In this document: positions 51,534-60,738 of the stretch, one piece after another
Position numbering within the stretch: position 1 is the first letter of the stretch
Layout: every line of letters starts with the position of its first letter
Assembly: GCF_034931045.1 (NCBI RefSeq)
Contig: NZ_JAYGHH010000004.1
Coordinates: 138,580 to 202,579 of the forward strand
Source of the DNA: Nodularia sp034931045
GTDB taxonomy: Bacteria; Cyanobacteriota; Cyanobacteriia; Cyanobacteriales; Nostocaceae
DNA length: 64,000 nt
Reading direction: 5' to 3'
Notes under the pieces: model-generated
Databases searched by the model: none
Told to the model about the DNA's origin: nothing
The model's input: only the letters and a program-made list of their open reading frames with translations
Position numbers and translations under genes: made by a program

Positions 51534-52904
51534 ATGTCAATTGGTTTTCTCAGACAAGCCCTCAATGCCCTGCAAAAGCAGTCGCGCCGCCGCACTTCCC
51601 ATCGTGTTAACCAGTGGTTCAAGTGGTTATCTCCTGGACTCGCTATCAAACGTTGGTTACTCATCAGCCTGGGAGGTGTACTGCTGGCAATTTTGGGGTT
51701 GGCTATATCGGTAAAGCTAACCCCAATTTTTTGGGCCATGGAGTTGATCAGGGGTTTTCTGGGAGGAATTGCTGAGATTTTACCCCACTATATCAGCGGC
51801 CCTTTGGTATTACTAGGTGGTATACTTTTGCTGCTTTGGGGGCAAACTCGCACCGTCAGCTCAATTACTCAGGTGTTAAGACCAGGGGACGAAGAGGATT
51901 TAATTGATGTGCTGATGGCACATCGTCGATTGTACCGGGGTCCGAAAATAGTAGTAATTGGTGGTGGTACTGGACTCTCGACTTTATTACGGGGCTTGAA
52001 AACTTACAGCGCTAATATTACTGCCATTGTGACTGTAGCTGATGATGGTGGCTCTTCTGGGCGATTGCGTCAGGAATTTGGCGTTTTACCACCAGGGGAT
52101 ATTCGTAATTGTTTGGCAGCACTGGCAGATGAAGAAAAGTTATTAACAGAATTATTTCAATATCGTTTTAAGGCCGGGGATGGATTGACAGGCCATAGCT
52201 TTGGCAATTTGTTTTTAACTGCCATGAGCGATATTACTGGGGATTTAGAACGGGCGGTTGCAGCTAGTTCTAAGGTGTTAGCAGTGCGGGGACAGGTTTT
52301 ACCGGCTACCTTGAGTGATGTTCGCCTCTGGGCAGAATTAGACGATGGCCGTCGGATTGAAGGTGAGTCGAGTATTCCGAAAGCTGGGGGAAAAATTGTC
52401 AAAATTGGCTGTATTCCTGCTAATCCTCCAGCTTTACCCGCAGCTATTAAAGCTATTAAAGAAGCTGACTATATTATTGTGGGGCCAGGTAGCTTATATA
52501 CCAGCCTGATTCCTAATTTACTTGTACCAGAAATTGCTGATGCGATCGCTGAATCTACAGTACCTAGTATCTACATCTGCAATATCATGACTCAACCGGG
52601 CGAAACTCAGGGATATACTGTTGCTGACCACATTAAAGCTATTGATGCCGCCTGTGGAGAAAGACAGCTGTTTGATGCCGTATTGGTACATAAAAAATCT
52701 CCCTCTGAACAATCACTCAAGCGCTATGCTCAACAAAATTCCCATCCAGTATTTTTGGATCGGGAAGATGTTACCCTACTAGGGCGGCGAATTGTTTTAG
52801 CTAATATCTTGCATGAAGATGAAACAGGTTGTGTGCGTCACAATCCCCAGAAACTAGCACGAGTTTTGTTGCGATGGTACAGTGGAACCCATCAGGGAAA
52901 ATGA
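51534..52904 (+). CDS. yvcK: YvcK-type gluconeogenesis factor (UDP-GlcNAc-binding, CofD fold)
   Basis: A 456-residue protein. Two N-terminal hydrophobic helices (about 42-65 and 84-105) precede the CofD-like domain with VVIGGGTGLSTLLRGLK, VTVADDGGSSGRLRQEFG, LPPGDIRNCLAAL, and GPGSLYTSLIPNLLV. In Bacillus YvcK binds UDP-N-acetylglucosamine and is needed for growth on gluconeogenic carbon and for cell shape. The membrane anchor is common in cyanobacterial members but absent in Bacillus. Gene next to tsaE, seven bases apart, suggesting an operon. Confidence 0.9.
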   Translation: MSIGFLRQALNALQKQSRRRTSHRVNQWFKWLSPGLAIKRWLLISLGGVLLAILGLAISVKLTPIFWAMELIRGFLGGIAEILPHYISGPLVLLGGILLLLWGQTRTVSSITQVLRPGDEEDLIDVLMAHRRLYRGPKIVVIGGGTGLSTLLRGLKTYSANITAIVTVADDGGSSGRLRQEFGVLPPGDIRNCLAALADEEKLLTELFQYRFKAGDGLTGHSFGNLFLTAMSDITGDLERAVAASSKVLAVRGQVLPATLSDVRLWAELDDGRRIEGESSIPKAGGKIVKIGCIPANPPALPAAIKAIKEADYIIVGPGSLYTSLIPNLLVPEIADAIAESTVPSIYICNIMTQPGETQGYTVADHIKAIDAACGERQLFDAVLVHKKSPSEQSLKRYAQQNSHPVFLDREDVTLLGRRIVLANILHEDETGCVRHNPQKLARVLLRWYSGTHQGK

Positions 52905-52911
52905 ATTCAAC

Positions 52912-53409
52912 ATGGAGCCAGAAAAAATATTCAATCTTGACTCGGCTATGAATATTTTGCTTGCAGATGCAGAAGCAACGCTACACTTAGGCATCAAACT
53001 TGGTCAAAATCTGACGGCTGGCAGTGTGATTTTATTGGAAGGTGACTTAGGCACTGGCAAAACCACACTAGTACAGGGAATTGGTCAAGGTCTAGGCATC
53101 ACCGAAAAAATCATTAGCCCTACTTTTACTCTAATTAATGAGTATATCCAAGGACGTTTTCCCCTTTACCATTTAGATTTATATCGCTTAGAACCCTCTG
53201 AGGTTGTAGCTTTAAACCTAGAAACTTATTGGGAAGGTCTGGAAGTGATGCCGGGAATTGTAGCCATTGAATGGGCAGAAAGAATGCCCTACAAGCCAGA
53301 TAGTTATTTGAGTTTGGTGTTGACTCATGGCGATGACGGTACTCGTCAAGCCGAAATTAGACCTTTTAATTGCCAACTCTCAGCCTTTGTGGGCTTAGAG
53401 AACTTGTAG
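52912..53409 (+). CDS. tsaE: tRNA threonylcarbamoyladenosine biosynthesis ATPase TsaE
   Basis: The small P-loop ATPase that recycles the TsaD-TsaB complex making the universal t6A37 modification on ANN-decoding tRNAs. The 165-residue protein counted from ATG 52912 (MEPEKIFNLDSAMNILLADA) has Walker A EGDLGTGKTTLVQGI, ISPTFTLINEY, PLYHLDLYRL and VAIEWAERMP, all family signatures. A longer frame from a GTG at 52882 would overlap yvcK and is less likely. It lies seven bases after the yvcK stop, so co-translation is likely. Confidence 0.94.
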   Translation: MEPEKIFNLDSAMNILLADAEATLHLGIKLGQNLTAGSVILLEGDLGTGKTTLVQGIGQGLGITEKIISPTFTLINEYIQGRFPLYHLDLYRLEPSEVVALNLETYWEGLEVMPGIVAIEWAERMPYKPDSYLSLVLTHGDDGTRQAEIRPFNCQLSAFVGLENL

Positions 53410-54585
53410 CAATCAGAGTCTATTGACCAAAAATCAACGGATTTGCTGTAGTCATATCTATTGGTGAGGACAGTGTTGACAAAGAGGCCGGGAAGCAGGT
53501 GAAACTTTTGTTCACTCAGCACCCAGCACTTTCCCCACTTGTTCTATCTACCACTACCACGCTCATCAAAAAAATTCACTAACATTGTTCTCTTCATTAT
53601 TCAAAAATCAATGAAATACTGTTCAACTTCAGAACTGGTTAAGATTCACATCTACTAGCTTTTTGCTGCGGTTAGCTAGGATTGGCGTATTCTCGCAGAT
53701 GATATTGCAGTAGATGAATAAAAACCGGAATCAAACCGTCACAGACATTGGATTTGCAAGTAATATCTAGCACGCTACTAGATAATTTTTAATACTTACC
53801 CTCAAGAAAAGTCACATTCATCTGAGAATTAACATAACTCTTTCCTCTAGGGGATTATCTTTGTGAATAGGGATGTGAGATGAATTGAAATTACTCAGTA
53901 AATGCTGGTATTTTTTTCATCTGTTTACACTACGGTTATTCCTATTGCTTCATTGCTTTAATTATCTCGATAAATAGCGATTCAGTTTGTTTGATTGGAT
54001 GCTGATTTGTCTTTATCTGCTCCGTTTTGCTGGCTAATGTTAAGCTTTTTTGCAAAGTTACGGACGGAAACCCAAAACAATCAGGACTGCAAGAATCAGG
54101 TTTTAACACCGTACAAATTCAGTGCATATAAAATTTTTATATGTATAAAACATAGTTTTCACAGAAATTTGCCCGTTTACTTAACCCTATTAATTCTCTA
54201 CGTTATTTAGAGAAAAAATCCGGATAGTTAAATACAAAAAGATTGTAGTGAAAAGTTAAGTGTTGAACATTTACACTGCAATTCCTGGGGCTTCTGTTTG
54301 TAATTCGTATTTCTAGCTAAGATTCGGAATCTATAAACAAAAAGTTGCTGTTTGTAAAGTAATGAGATTAATTTATTTAAATAATTTTTATTAGAAGTTA
54401 TACTTATATTTATAAGTATCGATGTAGTTATTAATTGGATAAAAATAATTTTCTCCAGGGAGCTACCTGGGAATTTTGATTTAGTGTTTGTACTATTTTT
54501 CAAGTATAAATAAAATCTTATATAGGCAATAAAATTGATACATTGTATTTCTCTGAAACAAGCGCACAAAATTAATTATATTTGG
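53410..54585. other. Intergenic region between tsaE and the pyrC pseudogene; no gene supported
   Basis: About 1.2 kb, strongly AT-rich, with only low-complexity frames (such as 54228-54569 minus and 53995-54210 plus) that show no domain, biased composition and no ribosome-binding site. A CACTCAGCACCCAGCACT repeat lies at 53513-53531. It may be decayed sequence, in keeping with the adjacent pseudogene. Confidence 0.5.
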
Positions 54586-55584
54586 TTACAAGAAAGTCAA
54601 AGCTGATCCGCGAATTTCTGTATTTACTTTGCCTTGGTTATAAACAATTTGACCACCGACAATGGTGCTGATAGCCCATCCTATCAGGTTTGTGCCTTCA
54701 AAGGGACTCCAACCACATTTAGTTAAGAGTTCCTCCCGCTTGACTGGGCGATATGTGTTTAAATGTACTAAAACTAAATCGGCATCATAACCAGGTGCGA
54801 TCGCGCCTTGATTGGGTATGCCATAAGCCTTCGCTACAGCCTGAGACATCCAGTTAACATCACAGCCAGAGAAGTTTCTAATCCTGGCATTCCAGAGGGA
54901 GTATTGGGATATTCTTGAGCTTTTTCAGTCAAGGTGTGAGGTGCATGACACCATCGCGCAAAGCTTACCAAAGCACTTCGTGATCGTGAGGCGATCGCAA
55001 CGGTGGATTCATCTGAGCCAGTGTGCTAATTGCTTCATCAGCACTGGTATTCAATAATAAATGTTGTGGTGTCACCTCTGTTGTTACCCAAATGGGTTTA
55101 TCCTGACGCAGCAGGTCAGCTGCTTCGGCTGTAGATATATGTAGTATGTGCAGACGACATTGATATTTTTTAGAAAGTTTTAACGCTCGTTGGGTTGCCA
55201 AAAGTGCCACTTTACTATCTTGAATCTGAGAATGAATCACCGGATCATGAATACCCGCAAATTCTTGGCGACGTTGATTGATTCTGGCTTCGTCGTCGGC
55301 ATGAACGGCAATAAGGAAGTCACACCACCTTTGGCACAGGCACAACTGTAAACAAATCTTCCTTGTGTTCTAACTCTGGTTCGCGGAAAAGTACCTGTGG
55401 ATCAATGACACCCGGCAACAAAGTTAACCCTTGTGCGTCAATTTCCTTAACTGGTGCTGCGGGCGAGATTTCCGATGCTAATTCAACGATTTGGCGATCA
55501 CGCGTCAGCACCTCCCCATATTAATTCACCATGAGGGAGAATAATACTAGCGTGGCGAATCAGTAAACTTTGTGGAAATGACAT
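54586..55584 (-). pseudogene. pyrC: Dihydroorotase (PyrC-like) pseudogene with multiple lesions
   Basis: Three separate frames carry consecutive pieces of one dihydroorotase. The 5' part starts at ATG 55584 (MSFPQSLLIRHASIILPHGE) and shifts frame near 55515 into VLTRDRQIVELASEI. Another frameshift lies near 55325, and about 90 residues appear deleted there, because the sequence jumps to FLIAVHADDEARINQRRQEF. A premature TAA replaces the codon after HEVLW (54965-54967), and further deletions remove the middle (IATDHAP-type segment is partly lost). The last piece, SQAVAKAYGIPNQGAIAPGY to GSALTFL, is the normal C-terminus. The enzyme would be inactive. A functional pyrC must lie elsewhere if pyrimidines are made. 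Confidence 0.85.
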
Positions 55585-55813
55585 GAGCCTAACTGGATTT
55601 AGACAGATATTTATACTTTTAGGTTAAACTTAGTTGCGCTCACCGTCATAAATTTTTGCATATCGTTAGGAAAAAATTTATTTGTAACTGATAAATCCCT
55701 CTTTAAAAATGCTAGCTTCAGCCAGGACATCAGAATTTACTCGTTAATATGGAAATATATAGTCTCCCTGAACGAGTTAATTACCTGCGCTTCTCCCTTA
55801 TTTCAGTAATTTC

Positions 55814-56455
55814 ATGCGAAATCAAGTGTCTGATAACAACTCTACTCAACAGCCCGATAATTCCTGGTTAGCTGAACTAGCCAGAACAGTTATATTAAGT
55901 ATTGTGCTAGCTCTAGGCATTCGTACTTTTGTTGCTGAAGCTCGCTGGATTCCTTCCGGCTCTATGGAACCTACACTAAACGGGACTCCAAACCAGTGGG
56001 AGGCAGATAAAATAATTGTCGATAAGTTGAAGTATAGGTTTTCTGAACCACAGAGGGGAGATATTGTAGTCTTTTCGCCCACAAAAACACTAAAAGATGA
56101 ACAATACAACGACGCTTTTATTAAACGTATAGTCGCCTTACCTGGAGAAAAAGTAGAACTCAGAGATGGCTTAGTGTATATCAACAATAAACCCCTTGAA
56201 GAAGCAAAGTACCTAGATTCCCAGCAGCGCACAGTAATTGACGTTTGCACATCAGGAACACAACAAGCCTATTTAGCACAACCTGAAACTATACCCCCCA
56301 ACTCATACTTAGTCTTAGGTGACAATCGTAACAGTAGTTACGATAGCCGTTGTTGGGGTGTTGTACCTCGTGAAAATATCATCGGTCGTGCCGTACTCCG
56401 CTTTTGGCCTCTAAATAATATTGGCGGACTTGACAAGCCACCATTGTATCCATAG
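55814..56455 (+). CDS. lepB: Signal peptidase I
   Basis: Removes signal peptides from Sec- and Tat-exported proteins at the outer face of the plasma or thylakoid membrane. The 213-residue protein has one membrane helix at about 22-40 (LARTVILSIVLALGIRTFVA), the catalytic serine Ser50 in WIPSGSMEPTL, the catalytic lysine Lys104 in FIKRIVALPGE, and the conserved LGDNRNSSYDSRCWG box. Length is usual for cyanobacterial LepB. The final segment VPRENIIGRAVLRFWPLNNI is family-typical. Followed after four bases by the MOSC gene. Confidence 0.96.
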   Translation: MRNQVSDNNSTQQPDNSWLAELARTVILSIVLALGIRTFVAEARWIPSGSMEPTLNGTPNQWEADKIIVDKLKYRFSEPQRGDIVVFSPTKTLKDEQYNDAFIKRIVALPGEKVELRDGLVYINNKPLEEAKYLDSQQRTVIDVCTSGTQQAYLAQPETIPPNSYLVLGDNRNSSYDSRCWGVVPRENIIGRAVLRFWPLNNIGGLDKPPLYP

Positions 56456-56459
56456 ATTA

Positions 56460-57242
56460 ATGCCATACTTAGCCAAAACCCTACTCTACCCCGTTAAATC
56501 ACTGGATGGCGTTGAAGTTGAGCAAGCAAAGATTCTGGCCAGTGGTGCGCTAGAGTCTGACCGTGAGTTTGCCATTTTTGACGAACAGGGTAGGTTTGTC
56601 AATGGTAAACGTGTGGGCAAAACCCATTTAATTAGATCACAGTTTGATATTTTAAATAGAACTATCTCGCTGCAAACCCCCAAACAGGAATCACCAAGAG
56701 TCTTTCATCTGGATGAACAACAGCTAGAAATAGCAGATAGTCTCAGTGATTTCTTGGGGTTTGCCGTGACATTAGGGCGAAATTCTGCCCTGGGCTTTCC
56801 CGACGACACCAATTCACCGGGACCCACAGTCATTAGTACCGCGACTTTAACAGAGGTAGCTTCCTGGTTCCCTGGTTTGAATGTTGATCAAATGCGTCGC
56901 CGCATCCGTGCCAATATTGAAATTGATGGTGTACCAGCATTTTGGGAAGATCAGTTATTTACTCAACAAGGCAATATAGTCTCTTTGCGAGTGGGAGATA
57001 TCAGCTTATTTGGAGTCAACCCTTGTCAGCGTTGTATCGTCCCAACCCGCAATCCTGATTCGGGAGAAGCTTACCCAAACTTTCAAAAAATATTTGTGCA
57101 GCAGCGACAAGCCACTTTACCAAATTGGGTGGACTCATCGTACTTTAACCATTTTTATCGCTTGAGTGTAAATACACGATTAACGCCAGCAGAAACGGGG
57201 AAAACTTTTCAACTTGGTGACGAAATTGACATAATTACTTAA
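56460..57242 (+). CDS. MOSC domain-containing protein
   Basis: A 260-residue protein with the MOSC beta-barrel N domain (about 1-110: YLAKTLLYPVKSLDGVEVEQ) and MOSC core. The segment INPCQRC-like NPCQRCIVPTRNPDSGEAYP contains the conserved cysteine that binds molybdenum cofactor or sulfur in the family. Members include the mARC reductases and YcbX, which reduce N-hydroxylated compounds. ATG 56460 is chosen because the longer frame overlaps lepB. It begins four bases after the lepB stop, so the pair is probably co-transcribed. Confidence 0.85.
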   Translation: MPYLAKTLLYPVKSLDGVEVEQAKILASGALESDREFAIFDEQGRFVNGKRVGKTHLIRSQFDILNRTISLQTPKQESPRVFHLDEQQLEIADSLSDFLGFAVTLGRNSALGFPDDTNSPGPTVISTATLTEVASWFPGLNVDQMRRRIRANIEIDGVPAFWEDQLFTQQGNIVSLRVGDISLFGVNPCQRCIVPTRNPDSGEAYPNFQKIFVQQRQATLPNWVDSSYFNHFYRLSVNTRLTPAETGKTFQLGDEIDIIT

Positions 57243-57753
57243 TATGGCAAAGTGCAAAGTTTTGATTGTAAAGCAAGTAGGGGCGGTTTTATGAAAATTA
57301 TTATTGGTAATTGAGTAGATTTGTCATAACTTGCATAGCCATACCTGCCCCGACATCAAAGCTTTGAGTGTTCAAAGTATTGTCTTAACTCATTTAATGC
57401 TAAATAGGGCTTCAGCTTTAGTGCTAATAACAACAATAACTTGCAATTAAAATTTGATGAATGAGTGCAAATATATATCTTTAGTTGTTTTTTGAAAGTA
57501 TCAAATAACACAAAATGAATTAATTTCAGGTAATGACAGTACCATAGCCAAGTTTGAGGGTTATGTGTATTAGGAAATAGCTTAAAGAATTTGAATCTGT
57601 ATATACCATTAATGCTCAATATCCGCTTATACTAGTATCAGTTATTTGCTGGTTGTTTAACAAAACTTCATCCAGTAATATCACTTAAAAACACAGTAAT
57701 ATGAAAAGAGCTAATTTTGCTCAATTTTAGAGTTGGGGAAAAATTGAACTACA
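57243..57753. other. Intergenic region upstream of the hybrid kinase, no gene seen
   Basis: 511 bp of AT-rich DNA. A low-complexity antisense frame (57356-57619) is judged chance. No repeat or clear promoter was recognised. Confidence 0.4.
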
Positions 57754-60738
57754 ATGTTATCCAAACTTCAATTCGTTAAATTGTTGAACTGCTTAATTAG
57801 CAAAATTCCTGCCAAGGTGCAACTCAGATCAATTCTGATCTTGCCCTTTGTCTTACAAATTGTTGGCTTAATCGGGTTTGTGGGCTACCAGTCATTGCAA
57901 AACGGACAGCAATCGTTAAAAAAGCAAACTATTCAATTAGAAACTGAAATCTGCGATCGCATCGAACAACACCTCAATAGCTACTTAAATATTTTCCAAC
58001 AAATTAATCAAATCAGTCACAGCAATTTTAATATTTCCAAAGGTGAATTGATCGGCGTTGAAAATCTGAATAATTACAAGCTTTTGAGGAGCAAAATTTT
58101 CGCAAATAGAGATATTGGTCAAATTCATATTGAAACAACAAACAACCAAGAAAATCTATTTCATTTCAAGACTGTAAACAATGATCATCCTCCCCTAAAA
58201 TATGGGGATGAAAATATCATAGAACTCAGTAATCCTTTCTGGAGTCAAATTTCTTCATGGCAAGAGCAACCAGATATTTTATCTATATCTGCTAATTATT
58301 TTATTGACGATCCCAAATCTCCGCTAGTTGGGATGATTGGGGTTGATTTAATATTGCCGCAAATCGACATTTTTTTAAGTAATTTAGAAGAAATTGGACG
58401 CTTGGGTAAAGCTTTTATTTTAGAGCGTTCTGGGCTAATGGTCGCTAGTTCTACAACAGACCTCACAGGCAATATTCATGATGGTCAGGCCTCACACCTT
58501 TTAGCATCACAGAGCCAAGATTATTTAATTCGACTCACAAATCGGCATATAATCGAACGGTTTGGTAGCTGGAGATTATTAGTAGGTCATCAACACTTCC
58601 AATTTATGGAAGCCGGAACGCGTTATTTTGTGCAGATAGACAGTTGGCAAAATAACATCGGTCTTGATTGGGTAATTGTGGTGGTGATTCCCGAAGCAGA
58701 ATTTAACACGAAAATTAATCACAATTTTTTCATCATCATCATTTTAAGCGTAGTCACTTTGTTAATAGTTGCAGAAATTTGCTTTTTGATTGAACGCTGG
58801 ATCATTAAACCAATTGTGCAATTAAATATAGCAACTAAGAAAATTGCTGCGGGGGAATTTCCGCCAAGCATCAGTATTCAAAGATGTGAGGAACTGGGAG
58901 AAATCGCCAAATCATTTAACAGCATGGCAGAGCAATTGCAAAAGTCTTTAACAACTTTGGAATTACAACGTACTGAAATTGAAGTTTTAAATAAGGAATT
59001 ATCTGTCAGCCGGAGCCAACTAAATCAATTACAAACCACTCAACAGAAACTGATTCAATCTCAACAAATTTCTCAACAAGAAAACCACGCCAAAAGCGAA
59101 TTTCTCGCTAATATGAGCCATGAATTGCGTACCCCACTCAACGCCATTCTCGGCTTTACTCAAATCATGAGCTATGATTATTCTTTATCTAGCGAACATC
59201 AACAAAATTTGTCCATCATCAATCGTGCTGGTGAACATCTCCTCAACTTAATCAACGATATTCTGGAACTATCAAAAGTTGAAGCTGGTAAAACTACATT
59301 GAATATCAGCAGCTTTGACTTAGTTCGCCTTTTGGATGGCTTACAAGAAATGTTTCGTTTTCGTGCTGTTTCTAAAGGCTTACAACTAATATTTGAATAT
59401 ACACCTAATCTTCCTCAATATGTGCGAACTGACGAAAGCAAATTACGTCAAGTTTTAGTCAATCTTTTGGAAAATGCCTTCAAATTTACGAAAATTGGGA
59501 GTATAACATTGCGCGTTTCACTGGGGATTGAGGATCAGAACATCAGGGAGCAAAAAGAGCATAGAGACATAACTTCGTCCTCATCCCTGATTTTCGAGGT
59601 GACAGACACGGGTGCTGGTATTTCTCCAGAAGAAATTAAACTAATTTTTGAAGCTTTTAGGCAAACCGAAAGCGGAAAAAAATCTCAGGAGGGTACTGGA
59701 CTTGGTTTAGCAATTAGCCGCAAATATGTGCAGATGATGGGTGGTAATATTACTGTTAGTAGTATCCTGGAAATAGGAAGTAAATTTACCTTTGATATTC
59801 AAATCGCTCCAGGTTTATCTAGCGAAATTCCGATCCAGCAACCTCAACACCAAGTAGTTGCTTTAGCTCCAGAGCAGCAATTATACCGAATAATGGTAGT
59901 TGATGATGTATTAGAAAGTCGTTTGGTTGTAGTTAAATTACTATCATCTATTGGTTTTATTGTCCGAGAAGCCGCTAATGGTCAAGAAGCGATCGCCCTA
60001 TGGATGGAATGGCAACCACATCTAATTTTTATGGATATGCGGATGCCTATTATGGATGGTTACGAAGCCACAAGAATTATTAAAGCTAGTGTTACAGCCC
60101 GTGGGATGAAAAAAACTTTTAAGACTGATCATCATAAGTGGCAAAAACTTTCGCCACAGCTTGCTACTCACCCAAATATCGAAACCGGATATAACTGTGG
60201 GCAAAACCGGAAACTTCACGGTGGTTACAATTCTTCATGTACTTACAAGTCTGCAAAACTAAATACTATTCCACCGGGGAAAGAAACCCAACAGCAGCAA
60301 CGGATTCCCCAGACTCACACGGTGATTATTGCTTTGACTGCTAGCGCCTTTGAGGAAGAACGACAGGAAATTTTATCAGCTGGTTGCGATGATTTTATTC
60401 GCAAGCCATTTACACGGGAAGTATTACTAGATAAGGTGAGACAATATCTCAGTGTAAAATATATCAGCCAAGCAGAAATTACTAAAACAGCAGGTGTTGA
60501 TCCAGAACAACAAATATTACTCAACGAAACCGAAATTATCAGACATTTGTCACAAATGCCACCTATTTGGTTAAAAAATATCAACCAGGCCGCAGCAATT
60601 TGTAGCGATGACCTGATTTTAGAGTTACTTCAGGAATTACCGCCAGATAAAAGTCAAGTTTTTCGATTGTTCAGGGATTTAGCCAGCGAATATCAGTTTG
60701 AAAAAATTATGGAATTGACCAGAACCAAAGCAGAATGA
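57754..60738 (+). CDS. Hybrid sensor histidine kinase with periplasmic sensor domain and interrupted receiver
   Basis: A 994-residue membrane kinase. A first transmembrane helix (about 27-46), a periplasmic Cache-like domain (about 47-320) and a second helix (about 321-347) are followed by HAMP (about 348-400), coiled coil, and HisKA with His456 in SEFLANMSHELRTPLNAILG. The ATPase domain (NLLENAFKFTK, DTGAGISPEEIKLIFEAF, GTGLGLAISRKYVQMMGG) and a receiver with Asp761 in LIFMDMRMPIMDG come next. The receiver is split by about 70 extra residues (about 783-856) between its third helix and the VIIALTASAFEEER strand. A C-terminal helical part (about 930-990) ends the protein. The stop overlaps the next gene by four bases. 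Confidence 0.9.
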   Translation: MLSKLQFVKLLNCLISKIPAKVQLRSILILPFVLQIVGLIGFVGYQSLQNGQQSLKKQTIQLETEICDRIEQHLNSYLNIFQQINQISHSNFNISKGELIGVENLNNYKLLRSKIFANRDIGQIHIETTNNQENLFHFKTVNNDHPPLKYGDENIIELSNPFWSQISSWQEQPDILSISANYFIDDPKSPLVGMIGVDLILPQIDIFLSNLEEIGRLGKAFILERSGLMVASSTTDLTGNIHDGQASHLLASQSQDYLIRLTNRHIIERFGSWRLLVGHQHFQFMEAGTRYFVQIDSWQNNIGLDWVIVVVIPEAEFNTKINHNFFIIIILSVVTLLIVAEICFLIERWIIKPIVQLNIATKKIAAGEFPPSISIQRCEELGEIAKSFNSMAEQLQKSLTTLELQRTEIEVLNKELSVSRSQLNQLQTTQQKLIQSQQISQQENHAKSEFLANMSHELRTPLNAILGFTQIMSYDYSLSSEHQQNLSIINRAGEHLLNLINDILELSKVEAGKTTLNISSFDLVRLLDGLQEMFRFRAVSKGLQLIFEYTPNLPQYVRTDESKLRQVLVNLLENAFKFTKIGSITLRVSLGIEDQNIREQKEHRDITSSSSLIFEVTDTGAGISPEEIKLIFEAFRQTESGKKSQEGTGLGLAISRKYVQMMGGNITVSSILEIGSKFTFDIQIAPGLSSEIPIQQPQHQVVALAPEQQLYRIMVVDDVLESRLVVVKLLSSIGFIVREAANGQEAIALWMEWQPHLIFMDMRMPIMDGYEATRIIKASVTARGMKKTFKTDHHKWQKLSPQLATHPNIETGYNCGQNRKLHGGYNSSCTYKSAKLNTIPPGKETQQQQRIPQTHTVIIALTASAFEEERQEILSAGCDDFIRKPFTREVLLDKVRQYLSVKYISQAEITKTAGVDPEQQILLNETEIIRHLSQMPPIWLKNINQAAAICSDDLILELLQELPPDKSQVFRLFRDLASEYQFEKIMELTRTKAE

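Noticed and set aside
54228..54569. 113-residue minus-strand frame in the AT-rich gap
   Set aside because: Low-complexity, Asn/Ile/Lys/Leu-rich translation with no ribosome-binding site or domain.
57356..57619. 87-residue minus-strand frame before the hybrid kinase
   Set aside because: Biased composition, no start signal and no domain; probably chance in AT-rich DNA.
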